From NCBI GenBank assembly GCA_025059995.1, contig JANXCF010000001.1, positions 1-64,000 of the forward strand: DNA of 64,000 nt, given 5' to 3'. This stretch comes from Leptospiraceae bacterium. Lineage in GTDB: Bacteria > Spirochaetota > Leptospiria > Leptospirales > Leptonemataceae. Of this stretch, positions 19,577 to 28,710 are shown one piece after another. The first letter of the stretch is position 1. Each line of letters begins with the position of its first letter. Both the position numbers and the translations under genes were made by a program. Under the pieces are notes generated by a model, which was not told the DNA's origin, searched no databases, and saw nothing but the letters and a program-made list of their open reading frames with translations.

Positions 19577-21208
19577 ATGAATTACCTAAGACCAATACAA
19601 GTTGTCGAAGATATATTTTGGATCGGTTTCCCTGATTTCGAAGCAGGATTTTCAAACAATTCTTATTTACTTTGCCATGGAAATGAAAGTGTTCTTTTTG
19701 ATCCCGGTCCAGCTTATCCCATGTTTCGTGATATTCTGATCGAAAAAATCCAACAGATTTGTCCTTTAGAAAATATACGTTATATCGTTGTTCATCATCA
19801 GGATCCTGATTTATGTGGAATGATACCATATTTAGAGAAATACCTATCTCCAGATTTGATTATCATTGCACATGGAAGAACAAGTTTGTTCCTACCCTAT
19901 TATGGTATTCGTAAGCCTATTGCAAGTGTTCAAGATGGTGATGTATTGGTTTTGCAATCAAAGCGAAGAATTCGGTTCATATTTACTCCTTACATGCACT
20001 TTGCAGGAAGCATGATGTCTTATGATGAACAAACCCAAACTTTATTTAGTTCAGACATATTTGGCGTTTTGGACAAAAACTGGAAGCTCTATGCAGACGA
20101 AGAATTGATCCAAAGAGCTCAGTTTTTCTTAGAATATTATACTGATAGCAAAGAAGCAGCTATGTATACCTACAATAAGCTAAAAGAACTACCTATTTCG
20201 AAAATCCTACCCCAACATGGTTCCATCATTGAAGAAAAATTAGTAAGTAAATTCATAGACATGTTATCAAATCTAAATCCAGGAAAACTTCTATACGTAA
20301 AGTCTGTAAACTCGAAGGAAAGAAAAATAGGAAACGAAATACTTCAAGAAATCCGAGACTTTTTAAAATCTATTTTGGATACAGAAATAAATACTGATAA
20401 CTTACAAGAAATCTTTCATATTACTGCAAAACATAGCATTACTTCTTTACTACACCTTTATGATTTCATTGAAAATTTGGAAAAAAAATATGGAGTAACT
20501 ATTCTAAATCAAAACCAAGAGTTATCTTATGAAACGATAAAAAACCGTTCTTTAAACACAGAAGAATTTATAAAAAAAGTTTATAAAAAACTTAATATTC
20601 CTTCAAAGAAAATTTCTTCGTCAAGAATTCAAAAATTCAACGCTTTCAAAAAAAATTTAGTAATAATGAATTTCGATATTCGAAGTTTTACTTATTGGTC
20701 ACAAACCCAATCCCCAGAAGTTGTATTTAAAGTTTTAAATAAAGAAATATCTGTTGTTTCCGATATCATCCAAACCTACCGAGGAAGAGTGAACAAGGTT
20801 TTAGGAGATGGAATCTTGGCATACTTCAATGAAGAACATATCAATTTTGCATTTAGTTGTGCCATACGAATTCATAATAGAATTTTCAAAGATGGCCTGC
20901 TTCCTGCAGGAATCAGTTTTGATATGGGAGAAACTATTGTCGGTGATGTTGGATTTGAAGAAAAATTTGATTATACCTTGATTGGGAATAACGTAAATCG
21001 TGCTTTTCGTTTAAATGATATTGCTGGTAAAGGGGAAATTTCCATGTCGAAAGATTTTTTTTCTAAATTAGACACAAAAGTTCAAAATAAAATCTTACAA
21101 AATGAATATTTAGAACAAAATGTTTTTCAATATGGGAATGAAGAACCTTTTGAGTATATAAAATTTAAAGTAGTCAAATACAAAGACAACGTTAAGTTAG
21201 CTATTTAA
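19577..21208 (+). CDS. ODP-like diiron metallo-beta-lactamase domain fused to class III nucleotidyl cyclase
   Basis: Residues 1 to about 235 form a metallo-beta-lactamase fold of the FprA/ODP type: HHQDPD (73-78), His141 in MHFAG, Asp160 in SSDIFG and His214 in LPQHG match the metal ligands of oxygen-binding diiron proteins. A helical linker (240-355) leads to a class III cyclase domain with all key residues: Asp367 (FDIRSF) and Asp411 (GDG) for metals, Lys407 and Asp465 for adenine selection, and Asn474/Arg478 for the transition state. The Lys/Asp pair predicts cAMP. No membrane segment is seen, so this is probably a soluble cyclase gated by O2, NO or redox state. It is divergent from the mutase operon and transcribed alone. 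Confidence 0.85.
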   Translation: MNYLRPIQVVEDIFWIGFPDFEAGFSNNSYLLCHGNESVLFDPGPAYPMFRDILIEKIQQICPLENIRYIVVHHQDPDLCGMIPYLEKYLSPDLIIIAHGRTSLFLPYYGIRKPIASVQDGDVLVLQSKRRIRFIFTPYMHFAGSMMSYDEQTQTLFSSDIFGVLDKNWKLYADEELIQRAQFFLEYYTDSKEAAMYTYNKLKELPISKILPQHGSIIEEKLVSKFIDMLSNLNPGKLLYVKSVNSKERKIGNEILQEIRDFLKSILDTEINTDNLQEIFHITAKHSITSLLHLYDFIENLEKKYGVTILNQNQELSYETIKNRSLNTEEFIKKVYKKLNIPSKKISSSRIQKFNAFKKNLVIMNFDIRSFTYWSQTQSPEVVFKVLNKEISVVSDIIQTYRGRVNKVLGDGILAYFNEEHINFAFSCAIRIHNRIFKDGLLPAGISFDMGETIVGDVGFEEKFDYTLIGNNVNRAFRLNDIAGKGEISMSKDFFSKLDTKVQNKILQNEYLEQNVFQYGNEEPFEYIKFKVVKYKDNVKLAI

Positions 21209-22656
21209 GTTGATATGAAATCATTTCGAATTTGCTCATAAATTTTTTCGTAATCATAATAAAAAATCGGATAAGTTCGATCAAAAAAAATCCTTCGATG
21301 ATAATCTGCTTCTTGAGCTTTTTTTAGCATGCTCATGAGATTTCTTTTGATCCCCAATGAATATAAATGCATCTTATGATTTAACTTTAAAAATTCTTGA
21401 TGTAGGTGATACCCATAGCTTTCTGAAGATTCTTGGATTCTTTTTTGTAAATCTACATATTCATTTTTTATATTGTGATTCAACCAACTATCATCGAAAA
21501 CATAATTCCTTTTGATTTTTTGGAATTGAGAGTCAAGATAGTTTTTTAGATGAATCAAATATAGCTTTTTCAGTCTTAATTCACAATCATTATCAAGAAA
21601 GATTTCGGGATTGAATTTCCATTTTCGTAGTTTTCTCCGAATTTCTTCTACAGAAGGATAATCCACAGAAAATGAAGCCTTTGGTTGTAAATAAAACGTT
21701 GATGTTGTCACAACACAAGGAGAAGGTTTTTGCTCTAAAAATCTTTCGATGATCGTTTCTGTAACTTGGTCGTAAAAACCTCCACCCGTTCCATGTATCA
21801 TCAAATCACTCAAAAACATTCTTATAATGAAGCTTAGCATAAATGCCTTTGGAAAAATATAGGGAATTTCACTCAAATCATCATTGACTTTTAAGGTTTC
21901 TCTTTTATACCCATCACTCTTCCATAAAGGGAGTTCATCATTTTTTAAATATGAAAAAAAATATTCATGATACTTTTTTCGAAATTCATCTAATGTTTGA
22001 TTATAAATTAATTGAAAAATTTTATAATTTTTTTTTATAAAGTCAACCAAATAAAAAAAGCTTTGGGTCTTGATGATTTTCGATAGATAGATAGGTTGAA
22101 CATGAAAACCCAATTCCTTCATGATAAATTGGTTGATTCCTGTTGAGAGTTCGGATATGGTAAGTTGGTTCTTTTTTGAGAAGAGTTCTTCAGTAAAATC
22201 TAATGCCTTTTGGATTTTGGGAACTACGCTTGGTTCAAAAAGGGAATATAAATGTAATCTCCACTCTCGGATTTTTTCGAAAAGCTTTTTTTTAAAATCA
22301 CCTTGCAAGATTTGATTTAATAAAACTTCTTTAGGATTGCTCAGTAAAAAATCTTCCCGATAAATACCATTTTGAAACCATAAAAACTTCCAATCAACAA
22401 ATTGTTGATCCACATCCAAAACTATGTAATAACAGCGGCCACCTATATGACATGAAATCAAATACGCCAGTATTAACTTCGTAAATATACCTGGATAGTA
22501 AAGTATCGGCTGATGCCCTGTGATTACCACCCTCTCTCGGGTAGGTATACCAAGTTCCTCACGAAATCTTATGGAAAGACTCCCCCACTCATCTTTCCTA
22601 ACCCTTGATAAATTTTCCTCTATCTCCTTTATACTATGTGATACATAAAATTTCAT
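21205..22656 (-). CDS. BshC-like GHQP-family protein, function unknown
   Basis: This is a 483-aa soluble protein. Near the N-terminus it has ITGHQPILYYPGIFTK, which resembles the TGQQPG start of the Rossmann domain in BshC (cysteine-adding enzyme of bacillithiol synthesis). A second landmark, IHGTGGGFYDQVTE around residue 290, matches strings I recall from uncharacterised planctomycete proteins that also carry a GHQP start, rather than classical BshC. The C-terminal 120 residues are a helical, probably coiled-coil region, as in BshC. It is the last gene of the argJ operon, downstream of a PIG-L/BshB1-like deacetylase. A role in ligating an amino acid to a sugar is inference only. Its stop overlaps that of the cyclase gene. 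Confidence 0.6.
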   Translation of the reverse strand: MKFYVSHSIKEIEENLSRVRKDEWGSLSIRFREELGIPTRERVVITGHQPILYYPGIFTKLILAYLISCHIGGRCYYIVLDVDQQFVDWKFLWFQNGIYREDFLLSNPKEVLLNQILQGDFKKKLFEKIREWRLHLYSLFEPSVVPKIQKALDFTEELFSKKNQLTISELSTGINQFIMKELGFHVQPIYLSKIIKTQSFFYLVDFIKKNYKIFQLIYNQTLDEFRKKYHEYFFSYLKNDELPLWKSDGYKRETLKVNDDLSEIPYIFPKAFMLSFIIRMFLSDLMIHGTGGGFYDQVTETIIERFLEQKPSPCVVTTSTFYLQPKASFSVDYPSVEEIRRKLRKWKFNPEIFLDNDCELRLKKLYLIHLKNYLDSQFQKIKRNYVFDDSWLNHNIKNEYVDLQKRIQESSESYGYHLHQEFLKLNHKMHLYSLGIKRNLMSMLKKAQEADYHRRIFFDRTYPIFYYDYEKIYEQIRNDFIST

Positions 22657-22685
22657 TAACTATGTTTTTTTTAAAAACCATCACC

Positions 22686-23531
22686 TCAGAGTGGGGAAGT
22701 CCCTTTTTGTTTTTCGTAATATTCCATGAAAAGTGCTAAAAAGATTCCCACAAACAACCCTGCGACCAAGGAACTCCCAATCACAAGAAGGGGATTTAAT
22801 CCTGTGGGTTCTTCGGGCTTCTCTGGTAAATAAAACACAAAAAACTCTTCTTCATTGATTAGCTTTAGTTGAAACTCAAAACTCTTCAAATCTAAAAAGT
22901 TCAACTTTGAACCACTTGATAAATCCAACAGATATTGCTGTCTTCCTGCCAAGAGTGTATCTGTGATTTTTCTACCCAAATTAATGCTTTTTTCAAGTTC
23001 CATTAAAGATTGTTCTTTAAAATTCTTTAATATTTCTTTTTTCTCAATAATCAATGGATAATTGTTGAGATATCCTCTTACCTCATTGATCACTTGATCC
23101 AATTCTTCTTTTTTTCTTACCTCAATAGTAATTTGAATATGATTTTGACCTTGAGTTAATTGACCTAACTTAATTTTATAAGGCAATTCATTTACTCTTG
23201 GATTGATTTTAGAATCATACTTGATTTTCAGAATATTCATCAACACATCAGTATTGATTCCCAAGTTTAAACCAGGAGAAGTAATAATTAGTGGATTGAC
23301 TTGAACCATAATTAGTGGATTGACTTGAACCATGAAAGCATATTTGTACTTTTTTGGATAAACAAAGAAAATCAATACACCCAAAACAAAAAATGCCAGT
23401 GTGGTAATTCCTATCAGCTTTTTTTTCTTATTTAGGGTTTGGATGATCTCAAACAAATCTATTTCTTCATCTACGGGAACTGCTTGCACAGGGATTTCTT
23501 GATTTGTGTCTTTTGCTTGTGTTTTTACCAT
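22686..23531 (-). CDS. Wzz-like polysaccharide chain-length protein
   Basis: This 281-aa inner-membrane protein has the Wzz/PCP layout: a short cytoplasmic N-terminus, a helix at about 37-57 (LIGITTLAFFVLGVLIFFVYP), a periplasmic alpha/beta and coiled-coil domain, and a second helix near the C-terminus preceded by PEEPTGLNPLL, a proline-rich element typical of the family. Such proteins set the length of O-antigen or capsule chains. A 24-bp tandem duplication inserts eight residues (repeat of MVQVNPLI) just after the first helix. Polymerase and flippase genes are not nearby. It lies between the PIG-L-like and GHQP genes in the operon. Confidence 0.8.
   Translation of the reverse strand: MVKTQAKDTNQEIPVQAVPVDEEIDLFEIIQTLNKKKKLIGITTLAFFVLGVLIFFVYPKKYKYAFMVQVNPLIMVQVNPLIITSPGLNLGINTDVLMNILKIKYDSKINPRVNELPYKIKLGQLTQGQNHIQITIEVRKKEELDQVINEVRGYLNNYPLIIEKKEILKNFKEQSLMELEKSINLGRKITDTLLAGRQQYLLDLSSGSKLNFLDLKSFEFQLKLINEEEFFVFYLPEKPEEPTGLNPLLVIGSSLVAGLFVGIFLALFMEYYEKQKGTSPL
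23284..23331. repeat. Perfect 24-bp tandem duplication inside the Wzz-like gene
   Basis: Two adjacent identical 24-base copies (23284-23307 and 23308-23331) add eight codons in frame. The absence of any mismatch suggests a recent slippage event or selection. Confidence 0.95.
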
Positions 23532-23578
23532 GTTTCAAAATTTCGATATTCAAGTTAATTGTCAAGACCATATTTTTT

Positions 23579-24259
23579 TCATTGATAACCTAAGGGCCAT
23601 TTTTTGTATAAAGGGATTTCTTTTTGGAAGAAGGGTTCGGCAGCAACTACATTCGCTTGTTTACCCCAGTATTTGTTTTCCAAAAATAGTAGCTCAAGGA
23701 TTGATTCTCTTTTGGATAAAAAAAATTGCGACTCATAGCAATAAACTGCTTGCCTTTTGATTTCCAGATATTCTGATATATCCACCAAAAAAGAAGGCAT
23801 AATTCGTAGTCGAATATGCAAAGGAAAGTAATAAATCACTCTTTGAGGGTAAAACGGTTCACCGGGAATATCTGACTTTGTCAATTTCGCATAAAACCTT
23901 GCAGCATCCGCTAATTTTGAGGCAGCAACGTGATCTGGATGAGCATCGTCAAAATAAGGAGCAAAGATATAGTTAGGTCGAAATTCTCTTATCACTTTGG
24001 CAATTTTTTTTCGATTTTCTATGGTATCTTCTAAGTAGCGGTTTGGCATATCAAGTGTGAGTCTTTGAGCTCTCAAGATTTCCGCTGCCTTTTGGGCTTC
24101 TTTTAAGCGGATTTCGGGAGAACCATGAGGTGTAGGTTCACCATCTGTTAGGTCTAAAATTAATACTTCATATCCTTGTGAGGTGAGTAATGCCACTGTT
24201 CCTCCCATTCCCATTTCCACATCATCAGGGTGTGCTCCAATACAAAGTATGCGATACAT
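23579..24259 (-). CDS. PIG-L/BshB1-like zinc deacetylase
   Basis: This 226-aa enzyme belongs to the LmbE/PIG-L family of N-acetylglucosaminyl deacetylases. The zinc and base residues are in GAHPDDVEMGMGG (AHPDD motif) and in DDAHPDHVAAS with the second histidine pair. The GSPEIRLKEAQKAAEIL and FAPYFDDAHPDHV strings are closest to the BshB1 branch, which deacetylates GlcNAc-malate in bacillithiol synthesis. No BshA glycosyltransferase is in the window, so the substrate could instead be another GlcNAc glycoside or a polysaccharide intermediate, given the Wzz neighbour. It starts eight bases after the TIGR02757 gene. Confidence 0.85.
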   Translation of the reverse strand: MYRILCIGAHPDDVEMGMGGTVALLTSQGYEVLILDLTDGEPTPHGSPEIRLKEAQKAAEILRAQRLTLDMPNRYLEDTIENRKKIAKVIREFRPNYIFAPYFDDAHPDHVAASKLADAARFYAKLTKSDIPGEPFYPQRVIYYFPLHIRLRIMPSFLVDISEYLEIKRQAVYCYESQFFLSKRESILELLFLENKYWGKQANVVAAEPFFQKEIPLYKKWPLGYQ

Positions 24260-24267
24260 ATGAGTCC

Positions 24268-25026
24268 TTACTTAAAGAACTTTTTACTTAATATTTCTCT
24301 TGTAATGTAAAAATCATATTTTACGGGATCTTCGGGTGAAAACTTTTCAAAGAACTTTGTAATTGCTATGGCATTTTTACGAGAAACAAAAGGATTTTCG
24401 ATAATCCTGTTTTGATAGCTAAAATTCAAAATATGAATGTCAAGAGGAAAAATCAGCTTTTTCGGTGGGATAAAATCATAAATCCCAAAATCAGGAAAAT
24501 CCCTACGCACCATCCAACGAAAAAAAAGACAATATCGCTTTGCCACAGTCATGTGTTCTGATAAACAAAAAAGATGACGAATTCCATCTGTAATATACTT
24601 TTTTGGGATTAGACTCAAAACTTCTTTTCGAAAACGATCAATGGGATCATAAATGTTTTCATCTACGTTTGAATATTTCCATAAATTTACAAATGCGAAT
24701 TTATCTTTTCGCTCAAGTAATTCTTTAATAAAAAGAATAGTTGTTTTGATATCTTTTCTTGTCTGGAAACGATAATGATAGGGGAAAGAAGTGTTTTCTT
24801 TAAAAGACAAAATTCTCTCAGTAGGATTTGAGCCTAAAAATTGAAGGAACAGCTCTAAAAAATTCATCATCGCAACAACATTACCATAAGCAAACAGAGA
24901 AACCAAAAAAGCAATCAACTCTATTTCGTAGGGACTTTGAAAACGATACACAAATTTAATGGGATCAGTTTGAATGTATTTTGGATCATGATAGCGAATT
25001 TCGATTGATCTTAAGTAATCTTTCAT
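24268..25026 (-). CDS. TIGR02757 (DUF2400) family protein
   Basis: This 252-aa protein matches the TIGR02757 family, found in spirochaetes, Bacteroidetes and deltaproteobacteria. Recognisable strings are TDPIKFVYRF, IAFLVSLFAYGNV and RDFPDFGIYDFI with LIFPLDIHI. It is predicted to be a soluble all-helical protein; its HhH-like arrangement resembles DNA glycosylase folds, but no biochemical role is known to me. It overlaps the stop of the PP2C gene by four bases (ATGA), so the two are translationally coupled. Confidence 0.85.
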   Translation of the reverse strand: MKDYLRSIEIRYHDPKYIQTDPIKFVYRFQSPYEIELIAFLVSLFAYGNVVAMMNFLELFLQFLGSNPTERILSFKENTSFPYHYRFQTRKDIKTTILFIKELLERKDKFAFVNLWKYSNVDENIYDPIDRFRKEVLSLIPKKYITDGIRHLFCLSEHMTVAKRYCLFFRWMVRRDFPDFGIYDFIPPKKLIFPLDIHILNFSYQNRIIENPFVSRKNAIAITKFFEKFSPEDPVKYDFYITREILSKKFFK

Positions 25027-27491
25027 TTCTCGTAGCTCTTGGGTAATACTTTTTCCAAGATTGTTTCTAAAAAGGTTCGTGGGGGATCATATTCTAATAC
25101 TAAAAATGATGTATCATCTTGAGGGGTTTTTGAATTCCGAAAGGCATTTAGCTCATCCAAAAGTTTTTTTGTTATTTCTATGAGGGGTAGGTGGTGATTA
25201 TTTTTTATGAACTCAAGAAAACGTTCTTCGCCAAAAAATTCGCCATTCTCGTCTAAGGTTTCATAAACTCCATCAGAACAAAGAAATATTTTCGTTTTTG
25301 GTTTGATGTTGTAAAAATATGTTTCATACCCCATAGGATTAAGACCAAGGATTCGTTGAGTTTTTTCCAGTTTGACAATATCTCCATTCGGAGGTTTGAT
25401 AAGTATCCCAGAGTGAGCAGCATTTATGAATTCAATCTTTCCTTTTGGGACATCTAAGATAAAAGCAGATAAAGTAAAAAATTCATATCCCTTGTATCTT
25501 TCGGATAAGAACAGATTGATACAATTTATTGTATCTCTTAGTGACTGTTGATTTTTCATGACGTAATGAACGATCGAGCGAATAGCGCTAACCAAATAAC
25601 CTGTTCCAAGTCCATGACCACTCACATCTCCTAAAAATACTGCTATACGATTGCTATCCAAAGAAAGAATATCAATATAATCTCCTGAAACAGACAACGC
25701 AGGCTGATTCACATAATGAATAGAAACACCATTTGGGTAATTTTTCGTATGAACACTTAATTTTCGCTGAAATTTCCCAGAATGAAGAACATATCTGATT
25801 TTCTTTCGCTTTTCAACTTCTAAAAATAAATTATAAATATTCTTTAATAACAAAGAAGCTAATCTACTTACTTCTTGGACATAACGCAATTCTTTCAAAA
25901 GGAATTTATTTCGATCTTTTGGAAATCCAAAAAGGATGGCTGCTTTGGGGATTTGATGACTTAGGAGTTTTTGATATATTTCCAATTCTTCTCTTTTGAA
26001 AATTTTATAAAATTTACTAACTATAAGAAGAGCTTTTTGTCTAATGAACTCAGTAAGATTAGGTCTTTCTCCTAATCCCACCATGAGGAGAATTTGATTT
26101 TGATACAGAAAATCGAAGAGTTGCTTTCGATTGCCAGTTGAATAAACAATATAAGTAGTTGCCATCATTTTCTCTGGTTGAACGTAGCTCCAAATCACAT
26201 TTGATGAAGGAAGAGATAATACATACTTACTTTCGATTTTCATAGAAGGAATGTAAGAATCAGGAAATAAAAAAAAACATCTATCAATTTCTAAAGTCTT
26301 TTGAACTTCTTTTAAAAAAAGTTCCAGTGCCAAAACAGGACGATATATTCTTGAGAGGATGTTGGATAACCTCATCAAAGAGTCGATGTATTTTTTTTCA
26401 GGAATCAAAAACTTCTTTCTGAAAAATAGATATACCCTTTCCCTTAGAGGCTCAATCGCTAAAACCAAAAATGCTAAAAAAATCAAATCATAGAGGATTC
26501 TGTATTTTTCCAAATGTCCAGGAAAAGAGGCATTATAATGATAAATCAAAAGAAAGTAGAACAATACGAAAAAAAGAGAAAATACGCCAAATACAAAGGT
26601 CTTTGTAATGATAACTTGTGTTGGCAGAATATACATTCGATAAAGACTATAAGTAATCAATGAGGGATAAAGAAAGTAAAGAAACAAATATATAACCACA
26701 TTCACACTTTTCAAATTCAAAAACAAAACCAGAGGGAGGGCACCAAAAATATTGCCAAAAAGAAAACTCAAGATTTTGAGTTTTTCAATTCGATCCAAGT
26801 TTTTCTGGAAAAGCCGTATTATATTAACTACCAAAAAGACAAAGAAGGCAATAAAAAAGCTATTTTGATATAGGTTCAGTAAATCACTTGGTCTAATGGG
26901 AACATCTTGTAACAAAAGTAATAGAGAAAAAAAGAAAAAAATGATTGCTTCTATTAATAAGATAAAAGTATTAATACTTTTGCCCAAAAAACGTATATTT
27001 ATGTTGATATAAGAGATGACTGTCAGAATTGTTACGATATTCCACAAAAGAAAGTAAAAGAAAACCTCAGGATAATAAAGAGTCAATAATGACAGAAAAA
27101 GAAAAATACTCTGTAGAAAGAAAAATAAAGAAAAAAAGAAATCCTGTAGATTTTCATAAAACCATATTCCATAGAACAAAAGAATCAAACTAAGAATGAT
27201 GGGAACATAAAATGTTTTTATAAACTTTTCAAAATTATAAGCAACTTTATCAACCACTAAACTTTGATGATTGGTAATCAAAAGAAGTTTATTGGGTTCA
27301 ATTTCTTGCAAAAATTCAATGATTTGGAGATTTAAGTTTAAATATTCTTTTTCTGAATAATAGATTTTATTATCATGGAAATAAAAAAACGGCTCCCGAT
27401 AGAATTCATGGTGAAAAAACTTATAATATAAAAAAATGAAAAAAATCAAGCTTGCAAAATAGATAACAAAAACATTCCAATAACTCTTCAT
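25023..27491 (-). CDS. Membrane-bound PP2C (SpoIIE/RsbU-type) phosphatase
   Basis: This 822-aa protein has an N-terminal membrane helix and short extracytoplasmic segment, then a multi-helix membrane region (to about 350), a GAF-like region (about 370-530), a linking helix and a C-terminal SpoIIE-type PP2C domain. The phosphatase is intact: the SGDYIDI metal string, GDVSGHG (621-627), SDGVYET (about 739) and the final TPQDDTSFLVL. It should dephosphorylate a partner protein in a partner-switching pathway. It lies two bases downstream of a gene for a degenerate PP2C protein, suggesting the two act together. No anti-sigma or STAS protein is next to it. Confidence 0.88.
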   Translation of the reverse strand: MKSYWNVFVIYFASLIFFIFLYYKFFHHEFYREPFFYFHDNKIYYSEKEYLNLNLQIIEFLQEIEPNKLLLITNHQSLVVDKVAYNFEKFIKTFYVPIILSLILLFYGIWFYENLQDFFFSLFFFLQSIFLFLSLLTLYYPEVFFYFLLWNIVTILTVISYININIRFLGKSINTFILLIEAIIFFFFSLLLLLQDVPIRPSDLLNLYQNSFFIAFFVFLVVNIIRLFQKNLDRIEKLKILSFLFGNIFGALPLVLFLNLKSVNVVIYLFLYFLYPSLITYSLYRMYILPTQVIITKTFVFGVFSLFFVLFYFLLIYHYNASFPGHLEKYRILYDLIFLAFLVLAIEPLRERVYLFFRKKFLIPEKKYIDSLMRLSNILSRIYRPVLALELFLKEVQKTLEIDRCFFLFPDSYIPSMKIESKYVLSLPSSNVIWSYVQPEKMMATTYIVYSTGNRKQLFDFLYQNQILLMVGLGERPNLTEFIRQKALLIVSKFYKIFKREELEIYQKLLSHQIPKAAILFGFPKDRNKFLLKELRYVQEVSRLASLLLKNIYNLFLEVEKRKKIRYVLHSGKFQRKLSVHTKNYPNGVSIHYVNQPALSVSGDYIDILSLDSNRIAVFLGDVSGHGLGTGYLVSAIRSIVHYVMKNQQSLRDTINCINLFLSERYKGYEFFTLSAFILDVPKGKIEFINAAHSGILIKPPNGDIVKLEKTQRILGLNPMGYETYFYNIKPKTKIFLCSDGVYETLDENGEFFGEERFLEFIKNNHHLPLIEITKKLLDELNAFRNSKTPQDDTSFLVLEYDPPRTFLETILEKVLPKSYEK

Positions 27492-27492
27492 C

Positions 27493-28710
27493 TCAAAGTC
27501 CTTTAAATTCTATCCCCAATAAGTAATGTGTTTTATAAAACAGCTCATAAATCACGTTTTTTTCTAAAAAGATTTTTTCTTCATTCGTTATTCGATAAAG
27601 CTTATTTTTGGATTTTCGAAAGTAGTAGCTTCGATTATCTTTGCAGTAGGGTAGGATATAATCTTTTTGATAACTAAACTTCAAAATAAGAGCTTCAATT
27701 GGATAGTTATCGTTATCCAATTCATTTTTTTCACTCAAGAATTGAAGGATATTTTTAGGATTCAATGCTTCCCTGTTTTGTTGGATATAGGCATAAAGAT
27801 ATCCTAATTTTCCTGACAATATCATAGCAGAAACTCCATCAACCTTCGGAGTTGATAATAGGATTAAGTAATAATCTGATTCTATCTGCACTCCTTCCAT
27901 GATGCATGCTGGATAAATGTTTGATGTGTAAAATTCAAAGTGAGGTATGTTAGGTAATTGATATGTTTGAAGCATTTTTCGAACTTTCTCAGCAACCTTG
28001 ATTTCTTCTTCGTATTGGGTAATGTTTTGCATTCTTGCTTTAAGGATTTCATAATGAATTAATAATGCTACTTTTGTTGCGTAAAGTTCCAAAGCTTTGT
28101 TGGCATGGGGATTTCTGGTTGGATGATGAAAAGAAATAAAACCCATGAACTTATTGAAATGAAAAAAAGGAACTACGATATATACATTGAATTTTTTTAA
28201 TAATCTTATTTCTTCTTCTCTAAGTAAAGTAATATTAAGATGTATGATTTCTTGATATCTTCGAGCAAATTTCGTAATATAAAAAATCCTGCGTTTGGGA
28301 ATTAAATGAACATTTTCTATTTTTCCTTTATGGTAAAGATACATCGTAAAACTTTTACGATCGGGATTCAAAATGAAAAGCCTTGCTTCGGGGATTTTTA
28401 ACCATATCATGAGCTCAGGTGTGATTTTCTCAATCACATCTTTTAAAGAGAAATTTCCTGATAAAAACTCAAAGTGATGGAATTCCGAGCCCATCAAATC
28501 ATCCCAATTGAAACCAACGAAATGATAAGATGAAACGTAATCCTTGATGGTAAAAAGTAAAAACAAAACCACACCCGAAAACAAAACAAAAAGAATTTCT
28601 CTCTGAATGAAATGAGTCAAAACAAAATGAAAAAACAAATAAAGAATAAGGATCAAAACCAAAATCAAAAATGAAACTTTGTTTCTCTTGAGAAAATACA
28701 AAAAACCCAT
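27493..28710 (-). CDS. GAF protein with degenerate PP2C-like domain
   Basis: This 405-aa protein has two N-terminal membrane helices (about 12-50), a GAF-like domain (about 85-215) and a C-terminal region that aligns in order with SpoIIE-type phosphatases: a helix of the AEKVRKMLQTYQLPNIPHFE type followed by beta strands. The catalytic sites are lost: the usual GGDFYD is replaced by EGVQIESDYY, the GDVSGHG loop by LSTPKVDGVSAM, and SDG and QDD are missing. It therefore looks like a pseudophosphatase. It starts directly after the argJ stop and ends two bases before the intact PP2C, so it may regulate or localise that enzyme. Confidence 0.65.
   Translation of the reverse strand: MGFLYFLKRNKVSFLILVLILILYLFFHFVLTHFIQREILFVLFSGVVLFLLFTIKDYVSSYHFVGFNWDDLMGSEFHHFEFLSGNFSLKDVIEKITPELMIWLKIPEARLFILNPDRKSFTMYLYHKGKIENVHLIPKRRIFYITKFARRYQEIIHLNITLLREEEIRLLKKFNVYIVVPFFHFNKFMGFISFHHPTRNPHANKALELYATKVALLIHYEILKARMQNITQYEEEIKVAEKVRKMLQTYQLPNIPHFEFYTSNIYPACIMEGVQIESDYYLILLSTPKVDGVSAMILSGKLGYLYAYIQQNREALNPKNILQFLSEKNELDNDNYPIEALILKFSYQKDYILPYCKDNRSYYFRKSKNKLYRITNEEKIFLEKNVIYELFYKTHYLLGIEFKGL

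Noticed and set aside
21205-22656. Assignment as a regular BshC
   Set aside because: Only the N-terminal GHQP string resembles BshC; the IHGTGG block and the length (483 versus about 540) do not match, so I kept a family-level call.
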